Source: Parcubacteria group bacterium (GTDB taxonomy: Bacteria; Patescibacteriota; Minisyncoccia; UBA6257; JACRHW01). From it: a stretch of 16,838 nucleotides of DNA. Position numbers and translations under genes: made by a program. The stretch spans positions 1 through 16,838 of the forward strand of contig JACRHX010000060.1 in the NCBI GenBank assembly GCA_016211955.1, read 5' to 3'. Positions 13,126 to 16,838 of the stretch are shown in pieces. Under the pieces are notes generated by a model that saw only the letters and a list, made by a program, of their open reading frames with translations, had not been told where the DNA came from and ran no database searches. Numbering within the stretch: position 1 is the stretch's first letter; the number at the start of each line of letters is the position of its first letter.

Positions 13126-13599
13126 TTACGTATATTTTTGTAGCCAGTCGGGTGTATACTTTCTTTGCGCTATTCTTAGTTCTTGGGGAAGATGGGTGAT
13201 ACTGCGTATGCGACTTCTACATACACTGGTGCCACATTGGCAAGGATTATCGAGTTCCCAAAAAGGATCTTCTTCCGTAAAGGAGTAATCAATCGTTATT
13301 TCTTCGCCCGGAAGGATATCTTCTTTTGCAACAATTATTTTTGATCCACAGATATATGCATTTGGTTCACACGAGTGGTTGAGATGCCACAGAGGATTAT
13401 TCCTCTCTGTTTTGAGCCACGTGTGTGGACCAATTGCCAGCATGTGTTGACTTGTTCTTGCGTCTGATCTTGAGTAGTTTTTTGTGGTATCCACGACACC
13501 TTTTGGAATAAAAATAATCTCATGTTGCGCTATCTTAGAAATCGCAAAAAGACCTTTTCCGCGTATACCAGATTTTTGAACGGCATATTTTTTCTTCAC
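13126..13599 (-). CDS. SET-domain protein (putative lysine methyltransferase)
   Basis: A 157-residue compact SET protein. SET enzymes move a methyl group from S-adenosylmethionine to protein lysine. It starts directly with the SET fold: SGIRGKGLFA (10-19), then the signature NHSCEPN (74-80) that forms the pseudoknot and SAM site, GEEITIDY (98-105) with the catalytic-type Tyr, and a post-SET-like cluster C120-x-C122-x4-C127 that with C77 could bind zinc. Small stand-alone SET proteins occur sporadically in bacteria; the target here is unknown. It lies alone, convergent with the preceding cluster and divergent from the membrane-protein pair, with the shared terminator right after its stop. Confidence 0.92.
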   Translation of the reverse strand: MKKKYAVQKSGIRGKGLFAISKIAQHEIIFIPKGVVDTTKNYSRSDARTSQHMLAIGPHTWLKTERNNPLWHLNHSCEPNAYICGSKIIVAKEDILPGEEITIDYSFTEEDPFWELDNPCQCGTSVCRSRIRSITHLPQELRIAQRKYTPDWLQKYT

Positions 13600-13657
13600 G
13601 TTACCGCCTCCGCTATATGCACAAGTGACTATTGTGAATAAAACTTTTTTTACCTAA

Positions 13658-13703
13658 TTGCAACAGCGCCACAAACACTATACAAATAGCACAAAACGTG
13701 CTA
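13658..13703 (+). promoter_or_regulatory. Possible promoter and leader hairpin of the membrane-protein operon
   Basis: TTGCAA (13658-13663), a short 15-bp spacer and TATACA (13679-13684) precede a TAGCAC/GTGCTA hairpin (13687-13703) at the likely 5' end of the mRNA. A clear AAAGGAG ribosome site lies about 9 nt before the ATG at 13755. The spacer is shorter than usual, so the promoter call is weak; the ribosome site is good. Confidence 0.35.
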
Positions 13704-13754
13704 TCTTGATTTGTTCCTTGAAAACAGGAAACAACGGAAAAGGAGATACTGCAA

Positions 13755-14228
13755 ATGAGTTCTATCTGGAAAGTGGGAATAGCTGTCGGAGCTCTTTTTC
13801 TTTCGCTTCTTATTGCTTTCTTGATTTGGTACCACGTTTGGGTTTCTTTCATTGATAACTATGAATTGGGATTCACTTATAACAGATTCTCTGGAAAAAT
13901 CGAAGTTCTGAATCATACGGGCTGGGTCGTTCGTAATCCCTGGGAGTATGGTGTTCACAAGATCGATCTGCGACCCTATCAGCTTTCGATCAGCGCAAAT
14001 TCTCGTGTATTGAATGCGAAGCTTGTTCGATTCAACCCTGCTGGACTGGCTACGTTCATCGAGTGGCATGGTCGTGATGCGGGAGATAGCGTGTCTGAGC
14101 TTAAGGAAATCTTGAAGTGCTACGCTTTCGATAGGGCAGATGGCAAGGATTGTCCATTTCTCACTGTACTTCAGGAGCTTGCCCCTGGACAAGGCATAAC
14201 GAAGCCACAGACAGATGAAAAGAACTAG
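13755..14228 (+). CDS. One-pass membrane protein, SPFH/band-7-like N-terminal type (paralog 1)
   Basis: A 157-residue protein with one N-terminal membrane segment (about 5-30) and a ~125-residue domain after it. The domain starts NYELGFTYNRFSGKIEVL, followed by a G-x-x-x-x-NPWEYGVHKIDLRPYQL stretch. That order (tyr/glu-x-G, PG/HTG turn, P-W, V-x-x-ID-x-RP) resembles the start of SPFH/prohibitin/HflK domains. No coiled-coil stalk follows, so it would be a minimal form. The end carries ELKEILKCYAF and FLTVLQELAP. It is homologous along its length to the next gene, overlaps it by 14 bp, and has a strong ribosome site. Function unknown; the SPFH likeness is inference from pattern. Confidence 0.8.
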   Translation: MSSIWKVGIAVGALFLSLLIAFLIWYHVWVSFIDNYELGFTYNRFSGKIEVLNHTGWVVRNPWEYGVHKIDLRPYQLSISANSRVLNAKLVRFNPAGLATFIEWHGRDAGDSVSELKEILKCYAFDRADGKDCPFLTVLQELAPGQGITKPQTDEKN

Positions 14229-14688
14229 AGCATTACTATCGGGGATAGCGAGAAATCGGTGGTTTAGGAGATTTGTATTTGCAATTTGTATAGCTCTTGT
14301 CTTTCGGTTTGGTTTTGTAAGTTATCTTGAACAGACGGAAGTTGGTATTGCTAGAAATCTTGTTACAGGTGAGATGTGGATTTATGAAGCAGGGTTGAGA
14401 TTTGTGCCACCATGGGTGGGAGTTTCTCACATCGACACACGTCCTGTTCGAGTTGTTGTAAGTACAACGGCGCATACCTATAGTGCAAAACTTGTGCAGT
14501 TTGAACCAAAAGCCTGGCGCGTCTTTGTGGATAGAGAGGGCTGGCGATTGTATTGGTTGGATAATCGTTTCTCGTTTAATTGGGGATTTAAGGAAGAGTG
14601 CCGTGGAATGGTAAATATTTTAAGAGGATATGCCTACTCAACACAGAAATATTCTTTTATTAAGGTTTTGGAAGAATATCAGGAGTAA
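14215..14688 (+). CDS. One-pass membrane protein, SPFH/band-7-like (paralog 2)
   Basis: A 157-residue paralog of the preceding protein with the same plan: basic N-terminus, one membrane segment (about 18-36), then EVGIARNLVTGEMWIYEAG, VPPWVGVSHIDTRPVRVVV, AKLVQFEPKAWRVFVDREG and a C-terminal helix ending FIKVLEEYQE. The shared landmarks with paralog 1 are E-x-G, a W/PW, V-x-(K/H)ID-x-RP, AKLV-(R/Q)-F-(N/E)-P and F-x-x-VL-(Q/E)E. The start overlaps the upstream stop by 14 bp and lacks its own Shine-Dalgarno, so it is probably translated by coupling. The pair may form a membrane hetero-oligomer; that is inference. Confidence 0.82.
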   Translation: MKRTRALLSGIARNRWFRRFVFAICIALVFRFGFVSYLEQTEVGIARNLVTGEMWIYEAGLRFVPPWVGVSHIDTRPVRVVVSTTAHTYSAKLVQFEPKAWRVFVDREGWRLYWLDNRFSFNWGFKEECRGMVNILRGYAYSTQKYSFIKVLEEYQE

Positions 14689-14710
14689 ATATACGAAAGG
14701 AGGGCGCTGT

Positions 14711-14852
14711 ATGGCATACGGAGCAAGAAAAACGGAACATTCTGGTCCTAAGAAGGGTCGAGGTGCCCTATTGGGGTCGTAAGCGGACTGCAAAAAAAGA
14801 AAGTAATAAGAAGCGGCGCGAGGATGGAAAGAAAATTATTTTAACTGAATAA
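14711..14852 (+). pseudogene. Small basic protein gene with a one-base frameshift
   Basis: A strong AAAGGAGG ribosome site lies about 7 nt before ATG 14711. As written, the frame stops at 14780-14782 after 23 codons. Removing one C from the CCC at 14766-14768 restores a 46-residue frame to TAA 14850-14852. The restored protein is very basic, beginning MAYGARKTEHSGPKKGRGA and continuing YWGRKRTAKKESNKKRRE. It resembles small GRGAYWG-type basic proteins I recall from many bacteria. It is either a sequencing or assembly slip or a recent inactivation. It lies 22 bp after paralog 2 and is followed by a terminator, so it would be the last gene of that operon. Confidence 0.65.
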
Positions 14853-14861
14853 TAAAAAAGT

Positions 14862-14880
14862 ACCGCCAAACGGCGGTTTT
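14862..14880 (+). terminator. Intrinsic terminator of the membrane-protein operon
   Basis: ACCGCC-AAAC-GGCGGT followed by TTTT, 10 bp after the restored stop of the small basic gene. Confidence 0.8.
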
Positions 14881-14968
14881 AAATTTGTAGTTTTTTATAA
14901 ACAGCATGCTGTGTACTATAGGCAAACACTGACTCGAGAGTTGTGAGCTGATACCCCCCCACCATGAA

Positions 14969-14997
14969 TTGACATCTTTTTTGTGTTGGGTTATTAA
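14969..14997 (+). promoter_or_regulatory. Sigma70-type promoter
   Basis: A perfect TTGACA (14969-14974), 17-bp spacer and TATTAA (14992-14997) give a start point near 15005. It drives the unrecognised gene that follows. The stretch 14881-14968 between the previous terminator and this promoter shows nothing recognisable. Confidence 0.6.
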
Positions 14998-14999
14998 AT

Positions 15000-15242
15000 A
15001 TTGTTGTCTTCATTGGTAGGAATGGTTATAAGCGATCCGGAGAGCTTACGAGCGATCCGCGCGTTATCCACCCACCCACCCGTACGCTTAATGTTAAGGG
15101 GTATCGAAGCCATGAGTCGAGACTTAATTTTTCACTCCTTACCCTGAAAGACGTAAAGGTTCTTCCAGAGACCGGAGATGGTCCGCCCGAAGATAAGAAG
15201 ATCTGGAGAACGTATAACATCATTCTTGACGGCAATCTTCAT
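15000..15242 (+). other. Probable N-terminal coding extension without a usual start codon
   Basis: The frame of the gene starting at ATG 15243 is open upstream to a TGA at 14970-14972. It reads like real protein (for example LTLKDVKVLPETG and KKIWRTYNIILDGNLHM), with the same codon style (CTT, AAG, GAT, GAG) as the downstream gene. No ATG, GTG or TTG occurs in this frame between 14973 and 15242. ATT codons at 15000 and 15012 are possible rare starts. Another possibility is a frameshift in the CCCA-rich tract 15068-15080, which would join the open frame from ATG 15022. Confidence 0.5.
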
Positions 15243-15857
15243 ATGTCTGAGCTTGAGGCTGTGTTGAGTGAGGAAAGTTTCAATGTGCTTCAGGAGGCTG
15301 GAGTTGTTGAGGAGAATGAAACCTATAGTCGTACCAAGACGTATATTTTGAATTTCCGAAACCTTAAGATGATTTCTGGAGTATGGGCAAATCCGAGGAC
15401 TCTTGGACTCCTCTCTCTTCTTCAGGAGGAGGCAGATCTTGAGGCAGAACAGAAGGCTTTGAATGCTCGACGTAAGGCGCTGAAGTCTGAAGCGACAACC
15501 AGTGAAGATGGTGATGTTTATTTTCCTAAGGAGAAAAAGGTGGAGGGCGTCGTTGCGGAATTCTATTCTGCGAAGTGTGTCGAAATTCGACTTATGAAGT
15601 ATAAGGCACGTGCATACGATGTATCTTCGATGAATTATGAAGAAGCTGACAAGCGCGTGAAGCAGGTGCGGCAACGCTTGATCGTTGTTCGATATATCAT
15701 TCGTGCAATTACCTTTGCGATGGAAATGGTTGACTCTAAGTCCATTGCTTGGGACGCTGGTTCCCCGACAAAGAATGGGAAGCTTGAGCAGATGGCAGAT
15801 TTTAGCGGATGTATCCTTAAGAAGGTTACTTGGGAAGAAGAGTTTGTTTGTTCTTAA
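15243..15857 (+). CDS. Unrecognised cytoplasmic helical protein, at least 204 aa
   Basis: No family recognised. From the only ordinary start codon (ATG 15243) it gives 204 residues, but coding almost certainly begins further upstream and no Shine-Dalgarno precedes this ATG. The protein is rich in charged helices: LLSLLQEEADLEAEQKALNARRKALK looks like a coiled coil, followed by an acidic TTSEDGD loop, then YEEADKRVKQVRQRLIVVRYIIRAITFAMEMVD. It ends in an aromatic/acidic tail. No membrane segment or catalytic motif is obvious. It has its own promoter and terminator, so it is monocistronic. Confidence 0.75.
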   Translation: MSELEAVLSEESFNVLQEAGVVEENETYSRTKTYILNFRNLKMISGVWANPRTLGLLSLLQEEADLEAEQKALNARRKALKSEATTSEDGDVYFPKEKKVEGVVAEFYSAKCVEIRLMKYKARAYDVSSMNYEEADKRVKQVRQRLIVVRYIIRAITFAMEMVDSKSIAWDAGSPTKNGKLEQMADFSGCILKKVTWEEEFVCS

Positions 15858-15878
15858 TTTTTAGTAAGTAAAAGAAAA

Positions 15879-15900
15879 CCCGCCAGTGTGCGGGATTTTT
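15879..15900 (+). terminator. Intrinsic terminator
   Basis: CCCGC (15879-15883) and GCGGG (15890-15894) followed by ATTTTT, 21 bp after the stop at 15857. Confidence 0.75.
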
Positions 15901-15974
15901 ATTTGCTTGATAATTTTATATACTAAGGTACAGTATAAAAAGCAATCATGAATATAAATGAGGAGGGTGATTAT

Positions 15975-16559
15975 ATGGCTAGGGATTTTTTCGAGTTACC
16001 CATTGCGATGACTGATATTGAGACGTCAGGTGTTGATTGTATTGTGTGGAAAGACGATGTTGATGGTATAAAGCGCCCAGAGCCTCATCATGAAATCATA
16101 GAGATTGGGCTTGTTCTTTTTGATCCTATTTCTTTTGAAGTTATTGATACGCTTGACGTTAAGGTGAAACCAACACGTATGCATCTAGCAACGCCTGAGG
16201 CGCTTAAGGTAAATGGATATAAGGAAGAGGATTGGACCCATGCTCTCTCGCTCAAGGAGGCGATGGAGCGTTACGGTGCCCTCACAAGGGAGAGTGTTTT
16301 CTGGGCATGGAATGTTACCTTCGATTGGGGGTTTATTTCCAATGCGTTTAATGAGACAGGGGTATCCAATCAGATGGATTATCGTCGGTTTGATCTTATG
16401 AGTGATGCCTATGGAAAACTGAAAGGGAGAAGTGGATTTAAGAATCTGAAACAAAGTCATGCGGCTGAATTTCTGGGCGTTCCTCGAGAGCCAGAGGTGC
16501 ACCGAGCAATAAACGGAGCAATGGTGGCGTATCAGATTTATAAAAAACTGAACGCCTAA
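15975..16559 (+). CDS. DnaQ-like 3'-5' exonuclease fold protein lacking the last catalytic Asp
   Basis: A 194-residue DEDD-type exonuclease-fold protein. DnaQ-like enzymes hydrolyse DNA or RNA from the 3' end with two metals. Exo I is AMTDIETSG (D14, E16), Exo II is WNVTFDWGFI (D117), and Exo III begins with H176 in VHRAINGA. In DEDDh enzymes the residue five after His is Asp; here it is G181. This copy may therefore be weak, inactive or using another ligand. There is also an insert between Exo I and the IIEIG strand (about residues 20-40). ATG 15975 was chosen over ATG 15948 because AGGAGG (15961-15966) sits 8 nt upstream. It is followed by a strong terminator. Confidence 0.88.
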   Translation: MARDFFELPIAMTDIETSGVDCIVWKDDVDGIKRPEPHHEIIEIGLVLFDPISFEVIDTLDVKVKPTRMHLATPEALKVNGYKEEDWTHALSLKEAMERYGALTRESVFWAWNVTFDWGFISNAFNETGVSNQMDYRRFDLMSDAYGKLKGRSGFKNLKQSHAAEFLGVPREPEVHRAINGAMVAYQIYKKLNA

Positions 16560-16571
16560 ATTCTAAAAAAC

Positions 16572-16598
16572 AAAAGCACCACATAACGTGGTGCTTTT
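16572..16598. terminator. Bidirectional terminator
   Basis: AAAAGCACCAC (16572-16582) and GTGGTGCTTTT (16588-16598) form an 11-bp perfect stem with a 5-nt loop, between the exonuclease gene (+) and the partial gene on the - strand. Confidence 0.9.
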
Positions 16599-16606
16599 TA
16601 CAATAA

Positions 16607-16837
16607 CTATTTAATATATAAATACGATTCACCACTTTTTGTTTTAATGGTAATTTTGTTATCTTGTTGGGTTACTTCTGTTACAAAATTTTGTGCACCC
16701 CATGGTCCTCTGTCTGATCGTGCTTGGTTTGTAATCAAAGTCTTTGCCTGTGGTGTAAGATTTTCGTTATTAATAACAAATGTGGTTAAAAAATTTTCTG
16801 CATTTTCGGATTCTTTTTCAGATGGTTTTGGTTTTTC
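16607..16837 (-). CDS. C-terminal part of an unrecognised protein, partial
   Basis: The minus-strand frame is open from the right edge to TAG at 16609-16607, giving the last 76 residues. It begins with a Lys/Pro/Glu/Ser-rich linker (KPKPSEKESE), followed by a compact domain with LTPQAKTLITNQARSD, RGPWGAQNFV and a beta-type end KITIKTKSGESYLYIK. A Pro/Lys/Glu linker followed by a small domain suggests a secreted or membrane-anchored protein, but the N-terminus is outside the window. The bidirectional terminator lies just past its stop. Confidence 0.65.
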   Translation of the reverse strand, partial: EKPKPSEKESENAENFLTTFVINNENLTPQAKTLITNQARSDRGPWGAQNFVTEVTQQDNKITIKTKSGESYLYIK

Positions 16838-16838
16838 A

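Noticed and set aside
14964..14972. TGA recoding (as Gly, as in some CPR groups) joining ATG 14964 to the long frame
   Set aside because: Long conserved genes here contain no internal TGA and at least one (E2-like) ends in TGA, and the site overlaps the -35 box of a good promoter.
15132..15674. 180-codon minus-strand open frame
   Set aside because: It is fully antisense to the + strand gene at 15243-15857 and its upstream coding extension, which have promoter, terminator and consistent codon use.

Overview
The window looks like a chromosomal segment of a Candidate Phyla Radiation (Patescibacteria) bacterium. The evidence is short, streamlined housekeeping genes (a 728-residue ValRS, a 76-residue S18, an S6 with a C-terminal extension), the rpsF-ssb-rpsR operon, two promoters placed so close to their start codons that the mRNAs may be leaderless, and many palindromic intergenic repeats. 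Two of these repeats sit in frame inside conserved genes. The genetic code looks standard: long conserved genes read through with no internal TGA. This lineage call is inference; no rRNA gene is present.

Layout. At 1-1324 (+) are the C-terminal end of a surface-type Ig-like domain protein and recA. At 1325-1611 is repeat-rich DNA. At 1612-4331 (-) is a tight three-gene operon encoding an E2-like (Prok-E2_D / PRTRC-B-like) protein, a JAB/JAMM peptidase (PRTRC-A-like) and a ThiF/E1-like adenylyltransferase. This is the core of a prokaryotic ubiquitin-like conjugation and deconjugation system, here beside recA rather than in an obvious plasmid context. At 4332-4823 is a gene-free stretch with a nested palindrome and a 253-bp element holding four regularly spaced 15-bp dyads. 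Part of this element recurs at 1333-1442. At 4824-6018 (-) is rpsF-ssb-rpsR. At 6218-10829 (-) are an Hsp20 chaperone, a PrsW-type membrane protease, valS and tsaD. At 10868-13069 (+) are unrecognised proteins, one perhaps split by a frameshift. At 13126-13599 (-) is a SET-domain protein. At 13755-14688 (+) are two overlapping paralogous one-pass membrane proteins with an SPFH/band-7-like look, followed by a frameshifted small basic gene and a terminator. At 14969-15857 (+) is an unrecognised gene whose open frame extends upstream of any usual start codon. At 15975-16556 (+) is a DnaQ-like exonuclease lacking its last catalytic Asp. The window ends in a partial unknown gene (-).

The main point of interest is the E2-JAB-E1 operon. 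ThiF would adenylate the C-terminus of a ubiquitin-like modifier, the E2-like protein would accept or transfer it, and the JAMM protease would mature or remove it. No modifier gene could be recognised in the window, so it is either encoded elsewhere or has an unfamiliar form. The second theme is the wealth of palindromic repeats. They form modular elements with exchangeable hairpin cores, enter coding sequence in frame (valS, tsaD), and appear to supply the -35 box of the rpsF operon promoter.
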